This document shows positions 18,863-28,437 of a DNA stretch of 64,000 bases, piece by piece. The notes beneath the pieces are model-generated. The model ran no database searches. It worked only from the letters and a program-made list of their open reading frames with translations, and was not told where the DNA came from. How positions within the stretch are numbered: position 1 is the first letter of the stretch; each line of letters begins with the position of its first letter. This DNA is from Xenococcus sp. PCC 7305 (GTDB lineage Bacteria; Cyanobacteriota; Cyanobacteriia; Cyanobacteriales; Xenococcaceae): assembly GCF_000332055.1 (NCBI RefSeq), contig NZ_ALVZ01000222.1, forward strand, positions 18,759-82,758, written 5' to 3'. Position numbers and translations under genes: made by a program.

Positions 18863-21800
18863 ATGAATTGTCTGGAAGAATGGTCGGCTAGTGGAGTAGA
18901 TGAAGGGTTGACCCGTTTAAATGTAGTTCCTCTAGAAGGGAGCGCTGCCTCAGAATACCTGCTATATTCCGACGCCATTCCCAGACGTAATGACGGGAGA
19001 ATTAGTGAAGGGTTTCTACAACTTTATTCCCACACAGGACAGGGTGGTTGGTGGTGCTCAGGGATTGATCTGCTTACGGGAGCAGAAGATATTTGGGGTT
19101 GTTTTAAACCCAACCATCCCCGTCAGAGCAAAGATCGACCAAAACCAATTAAATACGAACATCCACCGAAAACAAACACAGGGGTATTTGCCCTTAAGGT
19201 AACAACTAGTATTTGGGCTAAAATTGCTAGTCGTTATGGAATAGGTTTTTCAGAAACAGATCCAGACCATAGTCTACCAGATTTGGGTTTTTGGCGATGG
19301 GTGTTGAATCATTCAGAAATCCCCTTATGCTTGACAGAAGGGGCAAAAAAAGCAGGAGCTTTATTGTCTGCTGGCTACGCTGCGATCGCACTTCCAGGAA
19401 TTAATAATGGTTATCGGACGCCAAAAGACGAAACAGGAAAAAGAATTGGCAAGTCTTGCTTGATTCCTCAATTAGAGATTTTCACGGCAAGCTCAGGTGG
19501 TAGAGAGATCGGGGAGACTAAAAGAGAAATCTATATTGTTTTTGATTGCGATACGAAACCCCATAGCATCAAAGCTGTGAATGCTGCGACCAAGAAAATT
19601 GGATATCTATTTCAGCAACGGGAATGCGAAGTTAAAGTTGTCACTTGGGATAGTCAATTAGGTAAAGGCGTTGATGATCTAATTATCCATCAGGGACAAG
19701 AAGGTTTTGCCCAAGCATACAAAAATGCCCTTTCCTTAGAAATTTGGCAAGCCAAAGCCTGGACTCAATTAACCTACGCTCCTAATGTGAGAGTCAATTC
19801 TCCCTACCTATTAAATATTGATGTTGAATCAGAACATAAATTAATCGGGATCAAATCACCTAAAGGAACAGGTAAAACTAAGCTTCTAGAGAATTTTGTC
19901 AGTAAAGCTTTAGAAAAGTCACAGAAAATCCTAGTTATTGGTCATCGAGTTCAGTTAGTAAAAGCTTTGTGCCACCGTTTTGGGTTGCCCTATGTGACGC
20001 AGGTGCGAGATAATCCAGAACTTGGTCATCTCGGATATGGTTTATGTATTGATTCACTCCATGGTAATTCCCAAGCAGAATTTAATCCTGATGACTGGTC
20101 CGATAGTATTGTCATTATCGATGAAGTCGAGCAAGTATTATGGCATGGTTTGAATTCGGCAACTTGTAAAGATCAAAGAGTCGCAATTTTGAAATCACTA
20201 AAAGCCTTGATGCAAAATGTCATCTTAGGCTCGGGACAGGTATATGTTGCCGATGCTGATTTAAGTAATATTGCGATCGATTATTTAATTGCTTTAACGG
20301 GTATTGAGGTTCAACCTTTCATTATTGAAAATAAATGGAAGCCCGATCACGAATCATCTTGGCCGGTATATAACTACGATGGTAAAAGTCCTAAGAAATT
20401 AGTTAATAATTTAGAAACCCATATTCAACAAGGGGGGAAGCCTTTAGTTTGTCTTTCCGCGCAAAAGCTTACTAGCAAATGGGGCACACAAACTTTAGAA
20501 TCCTATCTATGTCAGAAATTTCCTGATAAAAGGATTCTCCGTATTGATTCTGAATCCTTAGTTGATCCTGCCCACCCCGCCTACGATTGCATGAGCAATC
20601 TCGATCGCATTTTAGTTAATTTCGATATTGTCCTAGCGAGTCCTTCGATTGAAACGGGAATTTCCATTGAACTCGAAAATCATTTTACCTCTGTCTGGGC
20701 GATCGCCCAGGGAATTCAAGGGGAAAATACAGTCAGGCAAACCCTAGCCCGTTTACGGACCAATGTGCCTCGTCATCTTTGGTGTGCTAGTTATAGTTTT
20801 CTCAAAATTGGCAATGGGTCCACTTCTATTCCCAATTTAATTACCTCGGGACATCGTTTAACTCAATTAAATATTCGTCTTCTGCAACAGTCTGACCTAG
20901 AAACCCTAGACGATATCGATACTGGTTTCCAGGCAGAATCGCTTTTATGTTGGGCAAAAATGGCTGTTCGCTACAATGCTAGTACTATTAAATATCGTGA
21001 ATCCATTTTAGCGGCCCTCAAAGAAGAAGGGCATGAAATACTTGATGCCAATACTATTAATTTTCAGCTTGATCAGCCAAAAAGCAGTCAGCAGGAAAAA
21101 GCAGAAAACCATTGTCTATTAGAAGCTATCACTGAAATTCGACAGCAAAATTATCACTCAGAATGTGATGCGATCGCAAATGCGACCTTATTAACTAAAG
21201 ATAAATATCAAAAACTCAAAAAACGTCTGGTAAAAAATATTGCCCAAAGACGTAGTATTCGAAAATACGAACTGCGGCAACGCTACCATCTGCCAGTTAC
21301 GCCTCAACTGGTGACCCTCGATGATGATGGTTGGTATGAAAAAATCCAACTACATTATTTCTTGACAATCGGTCGTTCTTTTCTTGCTGATCGAGATACC
21401 CAAGTTGCCCAAAAACTCATTCAAAATGGCAATGGGAGTCTCTTTATTCCAGACTTTAATATTTCTCAATTAGGTGCAGTTGTCGGCACCATGGAGATCC
21501 TGGGAATTACGACTCTACTGGAAGATCAGACGCGGGAATTACGTAATACGGATCTCGATCTTCAGGAAATGGCCGCGATCGCGATCGCGAATAGAAAAGA
21601 AATCAAAACTGTGATGGATATTGGATTGGCCAAAAATTCCAGTCCGATTCTAATTTTGCGGCGCTTCTTAGAAAAAATTAATTATGGACTTAAATATCTG
21701 CGTTGTGAAAGTCAAGATAAAGGCAGAAAGAGAATTCGTATCTATCAAATAATGTCGCCAGAAGATGCCCGGCAACAAGTTTTTGCTCATTGGATTAAAA

Positions 21801-21916
21801 GAGATCAAGCCGTTCCTGGTAGTTCCTTATTTTGGGAACAAGACAAATTTAAAGCTAAAAGAAATTCAGCTCCAGAAATTGATAATAACTTTTTACAGTT
21901 GAGCTTAGATGTTTAG
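18863..21916 (+). CDS. CyRepA-type replication protein (TOPRIM-like plus helicase-like)
   Basis: 1017 residues. The N-terminal half carries a DUF3854/TOPRIM-like module (LCLTEGAKKAGALLSAGYAA at ~156-175; IYIVFDCD at ~223-230). The second half is an SF2-like ATPase: Walker A GIKSPKGTGKTK at 329-340, Walker B IVIIDEVEQ at 417-424, and an arginine-finger-like RQTLARLR near 630. This architecture is that of the CyRepA family of cyanobacterial plasmid replication initiators. Here it sits on what looks like chromosome, 177 bp after scpB and convergent with a hydrolase gene. The upstream DNA has TTACG repeats (TTACGTTACATTACGC near 18801) that might be binding sites. It could be a resident plasmid-type initiator, a remnant of an integrated replicon, or a helper for chromosome replication. 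Confidence 0.82.
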   Translation: MNCLEEWSASGVDEGLTRLNVVPLEGSAASEYLLYSDAIPRRNDGRISEGFLQLYSHTGQGGWWCSGIDLLTGAEDIWGCFKPNHPRQSKDRPKPIKYEHPPKTNTGVFALKVTTSIWAKIASRYGIGFSETDPDHSLPDLGFWRWVLNHSEIPLCLTEGAKKAGALLSAGYAAIALPGINNGYRTPKDETGKRIGKSCLIPQLEIFTASSGGREIGETKREIYIVFDCDTKPHSIKAVNAATKKIGYLFQQRECEVKVVTWDSQLGKGVDDLIIHQGQEGFAQAYKNALSLEIWQAKAWTQLTYAPNVRVNSPYLLNIDVESEHKLIGIKSPKGTGKTKLLENFVSKALEKSQKILVIGHRVQLVKALCHRFGLPYVTQVRDNPELGHLGYGLCIDSLHGNSQAEFNPDDWSDSIVIIDEVEQVLWHGLNSATCKDQRVAILKSLKALMQNVILGSGQVYVADADLSNIAIDYLIALTGIEVQPFIIENKWKPDHESSWPVYNYDGKSPKKLVNNLETHIQQGGKPLVCLSAQKLTSKWGTQTLESYLCQKFPDKRILRIDSESLVDPAHPAYDCMSNLDRILVNFDIVLASPSIETGISIELENHFTSVWAIAQGIQGENTVRQTLARLRTNVPRHLWCASYSFLKIGNGSTSIPNLITSGHRLTQLNIRLLQQSDLETLDDIDTGFQAESLLCWAKMAVRYNASTIKYRESILAALKEEGHEILDANTINFQLDQPKSSQQEKAENHCLLEAITEIRQQNYHSECDAIANATLLTKDKYQKLKKRLVKNIAQRRSIRKYELRQRYHLPVTPQLVTLDDDGWYEKIQLHYFLTIGRSFLADRDTQVAQKLIQNGNGSLFIPDFNISQLGAVVGTMEILGITTLLEDQTRELRNTDLDLQEMAAIAIANRKEIKTVMDIGLAKNSSPILILRRFLEKINYGLKYLRCESQDKGRKRIRIYQIMSPEDARQQVFAHWIKRDQAVPGSSLFWEQDKFKAKRNSAPEIDNNFLQLSLDV

Positions 21917-21946
21917 CTTGCAGGGGCATAATACCTTCTGCCTTCA

Positions 21947-22855
21947 TTAAAGAGAATCCATCAGATTTTTGACATTTTCTTGCCAAAGTTTAGGATCTAC
22001 TTTGACCAATAACTGATGTCCTGCATCGGGAAAAAACACTAATTTTTTCTGAACATTTAAGTTATTGTGCATTTGCTTAACATCAGATACCTCAACCAAA
22101 GGATCGCGATCTCCAGCAAAGATTAAAGTCGGACAATTTACGGCTTTTACGTATTCAATCGGATTATGAGTAAAACCATTAAAACCATGTTGAATGCCAC
22201 CCCACAAAACTATCAATTCCCCCAAAATAAAAGAAGGTAGATTCAGAGTCCCCAGTCTGTTTCTGACTGCATCTAAAAGGCGAGCAAAGGGGAGTTCCAA
22301 AATAATACCATTTGGCTTGACTTGTCTATCTGCGATCGCTTGTAAAATGGAGGCACTTCCCATGGAAATTCCATAGAGAATTATGGGCTGATTAATATTT
22401 AATTCCTTAATATATTTGAAAGCTACGGCAACATCTTCTCCCTCTTGAAATCCCACCGTACTAGTGTTTCCACTAGAATTCCCCGCACCGCGAAAATCTA
22501 CCAAGAGAGCATTATAATTGAGATCGTTAAATATTTTGGCTGGGGCAAGCAAGCTGCTTTTACTACTTTCTTTCCCATGAAATAAGATAACTGTTCCTTG
22601 CGGATTGTCAGCCTTAATCAGCCAAGTTGATAACCATTCATTGTTATTAATTGCAATCTTTTGCTTGGTATATTTTAAGCCCACTTCTGTTGGAACACTG
22701 TAAATCTGAGATCGTGGAAGCCCAATCCCAAATTCATCAGGATTGAGATTATGAGTTAAAAAATAAGCTCCTGAATAGCCCAGGGCATTGAGGATTAAAC
22801 TTGTCACTATAGTAGTTTTTAAAAGCAATTTCTTTCTTGATTTTGGTGGCTTCAT
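21947..22855 (-). CDS. Alpha/beta hydrolase with N-terminal membrane anchor
   Basis: 302 residues from the ATG at 22855 (MKPPKSRKKLLLKTTIVTSL), chosen because positive charges then directly precede the hydrophobic signal/anchor; an upstream GTG at 22894 would add 13 residues. Alpha/beta-hydrolase landmarks are VILFHGKESSKSS, DFRGAGNSSG, the nucleophile elbow YGISMGSAS, the acid region FAGDRDPLVE and the final histidine DAGHQLLV, so a complete Ser-Asp-His triad. It resembles the BEM46/ABHD13-like membrane-associated hydrolases. Substrate unknown. It is convergent with the replication protein, 30 bp apart. Confidence 0.85.
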   Translation of the reverse strand: MKPPKSRKKLLLKTTIVTSLILNALGYSGAYFLTHNLNPDEFGIGLPRSQIYSVPTEVGLKYTKQKIAINNNEWLSTWLIKADNPQGTVILFHGKESSKSSLLAPAKIFNDLNYNALLVDFRGAGNSSGNTSTVGFQEGEDVAVAFKYIKELNINQPIILYGISMGSASILQAIADRQVKPNGIILELPFARLLDAVRNRLGTLNLPSFILGELIVLWGGIQHGFNGFTHNPIEYVKAVNCPTLIFAGDRDPLVEVSDVKQMHNNLNVQKKLVFFPDAGHQLLVKVDPKLWQENVKNLMDSL

Positions 22856-23106
22856 TAGGCAATAATTAATCATTCCTGATGCAATCGACGGCACTTGATA
22901 TCTAAACCTTGCTTAACTTAACGATTACAATACAAACAGTGAATTTCCTTAGTTATACTAGCAAAATAATCTCATTAAAGTTACTGATTACGATCATAAC
23001 CGTCGAGGACTATAATGAGTTTGTGGTTTTAACGGCTAAATATTGTTAGCAGAATAAACAAGAATTTAGGGAATATAATTTAGGGAATATACAGGAGAAT
23101 CGAACC

Positions 23107-25203
23107 TTGGTGAATGCTAGTAATGGGAAACACATATTTTTAAAACTTAGCATATTACCTAGTTTTAAACCCGAAAAATATTTACTTTCTCTTCTGTCCT
23201 GTCTGGGTTTCATGATCCTTGTTGTTAATCCAGCTAATGCAACCAAAGAAATGGAGGAAGCTGCGATCAATCGAGATAATATCAAAACCTGGATTGCTGA
23301 TCGGAACAACCTCCAGGAAAATTTAGCTCCGATAGACAATTCCCAACCCTTACTACCTCTTTGGCGATTTGAGCGTCAAGAATCTCCTCTAGAGCAAAGA
23401 AATAGAATCTTTGAACCGATATTAACCACTGAAGATATTCAGGATATGACTCGGGAATTTCAGGGTCTTATTAGCCGTTTCGAAAGTACCTTACTCACTG
23501 CAGATGCTCAAGAAAGCAACATAGAGCTTTCGACCAGTCAGGTTATTGAGCAATCAATCTCTCAAAGAGCACAAGGTAATAAAAAATCTCCTCAAAAGTT
23601 AAGCAAATTAATCAACCATAATTCCCATCAAGTATTACAAAAGGCTAAAACTGAATTAGTTAGTTTTTTAGGATTAGTCAAACAAGGTCGTTACACTCAA
23701 GCACAAACCAAATGGCTAGAAACCAAGCGTAGCCTTTGGGATAGCTACCCAATAGACCGTCCCGTTGCATCCTCAGAAGTACGAGCCATCTGGTTTGATC
23801 GCGGAACAATTGTGAAAGCTCGCTCAGAAGCTGATTTAATCCCAACCTTTGATCGAATGGCCAAAGCTGGAATTAATACGGTATTTTTTGAAACTATTAA
23901 TTCAGGATATCCTATCTATCCTAGTCGAGTTGCCCCCCAACAAAACCCCTTGGCTAGGGGCTGGGACCCCCTCAAAGCAGCAGTCAAATTGGCGAAAGAG
24001 CGGGATATGGAGTTACATGCTTGGGTGTGGACTTTTGCCGTGGTAAATCAACGGCACAATGAAATCCTCAATCTTCCTAAGGAATATCCTGGCCCCGTTT
24101 TGTCTCGCTATCCTGATTGGGGAACTACCGACCAAGAAGGCAATTCTTTCCACCACAGTTCAGGAAAAGCTTTCCTCGATCCGGCAAATCCAGGGGTACG
24201 ACGCTATTTATCTTTACTACTAGAAGAAATTGCGACCAACTATGACGTAGATGGCATTCATCTCGACTATATTCGTTATCCTTTCCAAAACTCCACAGGA
24301 GAATATAACTACGGTTATGGGAAGTCGTCTCGATATAAATTTAAGCAAATGACGGGAATAGATCCTATAGAGCTTCATGTAGGAGGAGAACTATGGTCAC
24401 AATGGACGGGATTTCGTCTGACACAAATAGATGATTTTGTGGCTGCTGTTTCCCAAAGATTGAAGGCAAAACATCCAGATCTAATTTTATCTACGGCGGT
24501 ATTTCCGATGCCCCGCCAGGAAAGACTTAACACAATACAACAGCATTGGGAAAAATGGGTTCGTGAAGGCTCAATCGATTTATTGGTGCCGATGACCTAT
24601 GCTGAGGATACTGAAGGATTGTATCAATTAACTCGTCCTTTATTCGATAGTTTTATTGAAGAAAAAGCCTTGCTTTTGCCTGGCATTCGTCTTTTGAATA
24701 TTCCTGATATTGTTGCGGTGGATCAAATGCAACTCTTGCGAGGAATGTCGACAGAAGGTTTCGCTTTATTCGCCGCGGAAAACTTAAATCTCAATTTAGA
24801 AAAGATTTTGAGTCGTACTCATAATAGTTTGGCTCCAACCACAAAACCCTTACCTTATCGCCAACCCTTTCTGGCAACGGCATCTCGCTACCAGAGTTTA
24901 CAAAAAGAATGGAATTTTTTCATTACAAGTAATCAAGGGGAAATAAATGATGATGACCTCAAAGAATGGGGAAAGAGGGCTGATGAGTTGGCTCGTAATT
25001 TAGAAAAACTTGCCCAAAAGCCATCACAAAAAAATTTATCGTTGGCTCAAATGAGTTTAAGCTCTTTTCGCCGTGGATTCCCCCGTTGGATAGATGATAA
25101 TCAGGCAGTTAGTGACTATCAAATAGACGTATGGAATAATCGGTTAAAGACTTTGGAGCGTTTATTGAATTATGGGGAGAAAAGACAGTTCTCGCAACTC
25201 TAA
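23107..25203 (+). CDS. Exported GHL10/DUF187-family glycoside hydrolase-like protein
   Basis: 698 residues. AGGAG at 23093-23097 serves either TTG 23107 or GTG 23110. An N-terminal signal (LSCLGFMILVVNPANA) is followed by a mainly helical region to ~200 and a TIM-barrel GHL10 domain (~215-560): VRAIWFDRGTIVKARSEAD, FFETINSGYPIYPSRV, ELHAWVWTFAVVN, FLDPANPGVRRYL, and YDVDGIHLDYIRYP, which carries the predicted catalytic acidic residues. The C-terminal ~130 residues are helical. Related proteins (YddW/YngK-like) are thought to act on cell-wall or exopolysaccharide glycans. Substrate unproven. Confidence 0.85.
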   Translation: MVNASNGKHIFLKLSILPSFKPEKYLLSLLSCLGFMILVVNPANATKEMEEAAINRDNIKTWIADRNNLQENLAPIDNSQPLLPLWRFERQESPLEQRNRIFEPILTTEDIQDMTREFQGLISRFESTLLTADAQESNIELSTSQVIEQSISQRAQGNKKSPQKLSKLINHNSHQVLQKAKTELVSFLGLVKQGRYTQAQTKWLETKRSLWDSYPIDRPVASSEVRAIWFDRGTIVKARSEADLIPTFDRMAKAGINTVFFETINSGYPIYPSRVAPQQNPLARGWDPLKAAVKLAKERDMELHAWVWTFAVVNQRHNEILNLPKEYPGPVLSRYPDWGTTDQEGNSFHHSSGKAFLDPANPGVRRYLSLLLEEIATNYDVDGIHLDYIRYPFQNSTGEYNYGYGKSSRYKFKQMTGIDPIELHVGGELWSQWTGFRLTQIDDFVAAVSQRLKAKHPDLILSTAVFPMPRQERLNTIQQHWEKWVREGSIDLLVPMTYAEDTEGLYQLTRPLFDSFIEEKALLLPGIRLLNIPDIVAVDQMQLLRGMSTEGFALFAAENLNLNLEKILSRTHNSLAPTTKPLPYRQPFLATASRYQSLQKEWNFFITSNQGEINDDDLKEWGKRADELARNLEKLAQKPSQKNLSLAQMSLSSFRRGFPRWIDDNQAVSDYQIDVWNNRLKTLERLLNYGEKRQFSQL

Positions 25204-25254
25204 GATGAGGATTTAGCTTTGGGTTCTGGACTTTTGCTGCGCTTTTCACGATCG

Positions 25255-26028
25255 CTAACTGGAGATAATTTTGATAATTCTTTCTACATCTGTCAATTCG
25301 CCGACTATTCTTTTAACAGGCTTGGGCCAAGTTCTGATTAACGTAGGAGTTGCCGAGACTTGATTCATCTCTGCTTGCTCAGGATTTTTAGTAATATCAA
25401 TGATTTTGAGGGTATAGGAAGTGGATAAACCCTTTTCAAGAATATAGTGAATATGATCTAAGGTTTGATTGGTATTTATATTATTGCTCGCGATAAACAA
25501 ACGTAAGACATAACCACGATCATTCTGATTTGATCCGCGTGCTCTCTTTGGAGAAGGTAAGGGCACTAAATCTGGGGCAAAATTCCTGACATCACGATAG
25601 GGATTATCAGAATCTAAGCGAATAATTAAATCTCTTTCTTCCCATAATTGAGGAAATTCTTGACGGTAAGTTTCTAATATGGCCGGATTACAATATTCTT
25701 CTCTCCAAGGCACAACTTGCCAAGAAACTTCGGTGTCAAATAAAACTTGCAACAAAGGTAAATAACGGGTGACTGCGGGATAAACTTCCGCACAGACCTC
25801 GATCTCACCTGTTTGTTGGTTTTGCCAACGATCAATAGTAGCGGTATGTCCTGGCAATAAAAAATAGGGAGGTTCTAAGAGTCCAAAAGCTTCTTGTAAG
25901 GCGAGACAAAGATGCAAATGCCAGCGGGCTTTTTTGTCGGCATCTATTCCGTAGACAAGATCGCCTCCTGGAGTAAATAAGACAATGCCTTTGAAAAATT
26001 GCGGGAGAGAAGAGTTACTGTAAGTCAA
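25255..26028 (-). CDS. KaiB-fold C-terminal domain fused to a cyanobacterial N-terminal domain
   Basis: 257 residues, TTG start. Residues 171-257 resemble the clock protein KaiB: YVLRLFIASNN, YTLKIIDITKNPEQAE, and SATPTLIRTWPKPVKRIVGEL match the KaiB pattern of YVLKLYVAGN, LKVIDVLKNPQLAE and ATPTLAK..PPPVRRIIGDL. Residues 1-150 are a separate domain of unknown fold (FFKGIVLFTPGGDLVYGIDA, RWHLHLCLALQEAFGL). The join is a basic linker (PLPSPKRARGSNQNDR). KaiB-like domains occur in the true clock protein and in the sensor domain of SasA; this is neither. A role in binding a KaiC-like ATPase or as a thioredoxin-like module is inferred. It is convergent with the upstream glycosidase gene. Confidence 0.75.
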   Translation of the reverse strand: MTYSNSSLPQFFKGIVLFTPGGDLVYGIDADKKARWHLHLCLALQEAFGLLEPPYFLLPGHTATIDRWQNQQTGEIEVCAEVYPAVTRYLPLLQVLFDTEVSWQVVPWREEYCNPAILETYRQEFPQLWEERDLIIRLDSDNPYRDVRNFAPDLVPLPSPKRARGSNQNDRGYVLRLFIASNNINTNQTLDHIHYILEKGLSTSYTLKIIDITKNPEQAEMNQVSATPTLIRTWPKPVKRIVGELTDVERIIKIISS

Positions 26029-26100
26029 CTTTAACTATTAATTCAAGTTCAATAATTATACCTTTATTTCAGTTATCAGTTATTCAGTTAAAATAAACAG

Positions 26101-26307
26101 GTTGCCAATGTTGGTTGGTTTTATCATAATTCCACTCCTGATTTTGCTCCAATTAAAAATTATGTTGCTTTTGATGCAAGTCCCATGGATGCTTGTTATG
26201 TTGATGGAGAAAAAGTAACACCCCAACCAGGTAACTTTTATGGTGGTTGGATTACTAAAGATATTACTGGGCCATTTAAGGGCGCACCAGGAACTTGGGG
26301 ATGGTAA
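26101..26307 (+). pseudogene. 3' remnant of a DUF427 gene
   Basis: The frame from 26101 to the TAA at 26305-26307 encodes 68 residues with no start codon at its head. The sequence (NYVAFDASPMDACYVDGEKV, then PQPGNFYGGWITKDITGPFK, ending GAPGTWGW) matches the C-terminus of cyanobacterial DUF427 proteins (NYVAFY...VDACYVDGE...PQPGDFYGGWIT). The first half of the family is missing. Just upstream (26071-26090) lies an AGTTATCAGTTATTCAGTT run like the STRR at the window's right end, which may mark the deletion joint. Could still be translated if fused elsewhere, but no start is visible. Confidence 0.75.
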
Positions 26308-26332
26308 TTAATTAAAAATTGAAAATTAGATT

Positions 26333-26602
26333 ATGAAGTCTTGGTTGATTATTGTTGGGATTTTGTTTGTCATTGCAGAAGCTGTTTTATGGATAAAAAA
26401 CTTCATTTTACCTTTACCTGTTTATATTTTGGGTGGGGCTTTTCTCGCGATCGCATCGAACTATGAGAAGGGCATTATGGCATTTATAAAACCCTATCTC
26501 AAGATGGATCAAGATGTTATTTCCCAAACAGCCTCTTTGATCGAAGATCCCAATATCCTCCAAGAAGCAACCCCAGCAACAAAGGTTGTTGAATCAGATT
26601 GA
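26333..26602 (+). CDS. Small membrane protein of unknown function
   Basis: 89 residues with two hydrophobic segments (~3-22, WLIIVGILFVIAEAVLWI; ~26-43, LPLPVYILGGAFLAIA) and a soluble C-terminal tail (~50-89). It begins 25 bases after the stop of the DUF427 remnant. No motif recognised. Cyanobacteria have many small two-helix thylakoid proteins, but nothing here shows function. Confidence 0.6.
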   Translation: MKSWLIIVGILFVIAEAVLWIKNFILPLPVYILGGAFLAIASNYEKGIMAFIKPYLKMDQDVISQTASLIEDPNILQEATPATKVVESD

Positions 26603-26614
26603 AGTTTTTAGGTT

Positions 26615-27832
26615 TTAGGTTTTTTGCTCTTTGACCACAGTCCCATCAGGTTTTACCCAGACTAGGTTCTCAATCCGACAGGTTTTGGCATAATTACGGA
26701 TTTCTTCGGGGCTGCGATCGCCTAACTCGGTCTCGACTCGAATTCCCGGTTGAGAATTGCGTAACTTATCTGCATAATCAAAGGCCGCTATTGCCGCAGC
26801 AGCAGTTTCGGGAATTACTAGCCAATCACTAGCCTTCACTTGTTGGGGTAATTTATTAGTGGAGGCCAAAGAAGCATGAATATCTTCAATATTAAGGGAG
26901 AACCCAATGCCAGGGGCAGTTTCATTTTGGGGACTATACAATCCCAATAATTGATCATAGCGTCCACCTTGTCCTAACAGATAAGATTGATTCTGCTCAA
27001 AACTCACAGCCTCAAAAACCATCCCTGTATAATAGTCAAAAGTTTGTAACAAGCTAAGATCAAGAGTTAGGGGAATCGGATGAGTCGAACTGCGTTTAAT
27101 CAAATCGACTAAAGATTTAAGATTATTGACAGTATTCATCGTCGCTACATCTAAATCAAGAGTTGCAACTTTAGTGAGGACTGTTTCCGGCTGGCCGCGA
27201 AGATCGAAGAGAAAGAATGCTCTTTGTTGTAATTGTGGCTCTAGAGCCAAGCTTTCTAAAGTAATGCGATCTAAATTGGCAATACAATGATGTATCTGGG
27301 GTAGAATTTCTTGGGGGAATATAGCCAAAAGAGAGCGTGTTAATTCAGCTTGACCCATCAAAATTTGCCAATTGGGCACACCCAACTCTTGTAAGCAATC
27401 GGCCAAGAGGAGAATCATTTCCGCATCAGCTAAAACTCCTCCGGCAAATAGGAGCTCAACACCTGCTTGATAATATTCCATTTGCCCACCATGATGGGCT
27501 TGGGTGAGATTGCGGAATATATTAGCTCGATAGCAAAGTCTTTGCGGATAAGTATTTCCTGCCATCCGAGTGACTGCTGCACGGGCAATGGAGGCAGTCA
27601 CTTCCGGTCTTAAGCCTAAAGTTCCCTGAGAATTATCTCTTAACTGAATGACATTGGCAGGATCAATTGCACCACCAGCAGTCAAAGTGTCAAGCAATTC
27701 TAGAGTAGAAGTAACTATTCTTTGATAGCCCCATTTTTGAAACACCTGCTGTATATGATCATTGATCCAAGCCTTTTGGGCTACCTCTAAAGGAAGTAAA
27801 TCCCTTGCTCCTGCTGGGGGTTGGTAAATCAT
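26615..27832 (-). CDS. hisZ: ATP phosphoribosyltransferase regulatory subunit HisZ
   Basis: 405 residues, class-II aminoacyl-tRNA-synthetase-like fold without tRNA-charging function. HisZ forms a hetero-octamer with the short form of HisG, catalysing and controlling the first step of histidine synthesis. It opens MIYQPPAGARDLLPLEVAQK and has motif 2 CYRANIFRNLTQAHHGGQMEYYQAGVEL and motif 3-like GGRYDQLLGLY. The length is shorter than HisRS, and the C-terminal anticodon-binding domain is reduced, which favours HisZ over HisS. No other his gene is nearby. Confidence 0.9.
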   Translation of the reverse strand: MIYQPPAGARDLLPLEVAQKAWINDHIQQVFQKWGYQRIVTSTLELLDTLTAGGAIDPANVIQLRDNSQGTLGLRPEVTASIARAAVTRMAGNTYPQRLCYRANIFRNLTQAHHGGQMEYYQAGVELLFAGGVLADAEMILLLADCLQELGVPNWQILMGQAELTRSLLAIFPQEILPQIHHCIANLDRITLESLALEPQLQQRAFFLFDLRGQPETVLTKVATLDLDVATMNTVNNLKSLVDLIKRSSTHPIPLTLDLSLLQTFDYYTGMVFEAVSFEQNQSYLLGQGGRYDQLLGLYSPQNETAPGIGFSLNIEDIHASLASTNKLPQQVKASDWLVIPETAAAAIAAFDYADKLRNSQPGIRVETELGDRSPEEIRNYAKTCRIENLVWVKPDGTVVKEQKT

Positions 27833-28117
27833 TTAACTATAAAAATTATGTTACTTTTTTCTATACAAACCGTAGTCAATTATATATATATCTGACCCGA
27901 TAACTAATTTAGATTTGAATTGGAAAAAAAATGGCAAGTTGCTTTGCCCGAACAGCAGAAGCAGATCTCGCGGAAGCTGCATAATTTAAAATCCTAGTTA
28001 TACTATTGTCATCCAATCAATTGTGAATAATTTGCTCACAGAATTATGTCACAATAATATAAGTATATTTGAAGTTGAATTCCCAACTTAGAGGAGTCAT
28101 TTTTTATAGGAGAACCC
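27833..28117. other. Divergent intergenic region
   Basis: 285 AT-rich bases between hisZ and the small acidic protein gene, holding the promoters of both. No gene or clear hairpin was recognised. A GGAG Shine-Dalgarno lies just before ATG 28118. Confidence 0.4.
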
Positions 28118-28408
28118 ATGCTGCATCGCAAGATTTATCAACTTTATCAAGATGGTCGTGAGGTTTGTCTTTTTTTGCGGGATCAACAAAGATGGATTGA
28201 AAACGGCACAATTGTTGATTTCGAGGGCGATCTTGTTACCATCCGCTATGAAATCGATGATGATGATGAAGTTAGTTCCTGGGAAGAAATGGTAAGACTG
28301 GATAGTATTGGTGCTGTCACCCGAAAACTAGCTTCTGTCCCCAAAGATGGCACGGAAATTACGGTGTCTGAAGATTGCCCTGAAGCCGAACAGATTAACG
28401 ATCAATAG
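28118..28408 (+). CDS. Small acidic conserved cyanobacterial protein
   Basis: 96 residues with a strong GGAGAA Shine-Dalgarno 6-8 bases before ATG. The core (MLHRKIYQLYQDGREVCLFLRDQQRWIENGTI) is followed by a strand-rich VDFEGDLVTIRYEIDDDDEVSSWEEMVRLDSIGAVTRKL, which looks like a small SH3/Sm-like beta barrel. Homologues are common in cyanobacteria (I believe the DUF6679 family, from memory). It ends acidic. Function unknown; nearest genes give no hint. Confidence 0.75.
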   Translation: MLHRKIYQLYQDGREVCLFLRDQQRWIENGTIVDFEGDLVTIRYEIDDDDEVSSWEEMVRLDSIGAVTRKLASVPKDGTEITVSEDCPEAEQINDQ

Positions 28409-28437
28409 CGACCGGTTTGTTGTTGTGCCAATTCAGT

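Noticed and set aside
18863..21916. Prophage or plasmid integration around the replication gene
   Set aside because: No integrase, att repeats or partition genes are seen on either side; only the gene itself is plasmid-like.
26333..26602. Joining the small membrane protein with the DUF427 remnant
   Set aside because: A stop codon and 25 bases separate them, and the downstream gene has its own ATG and two clean membrane helices.
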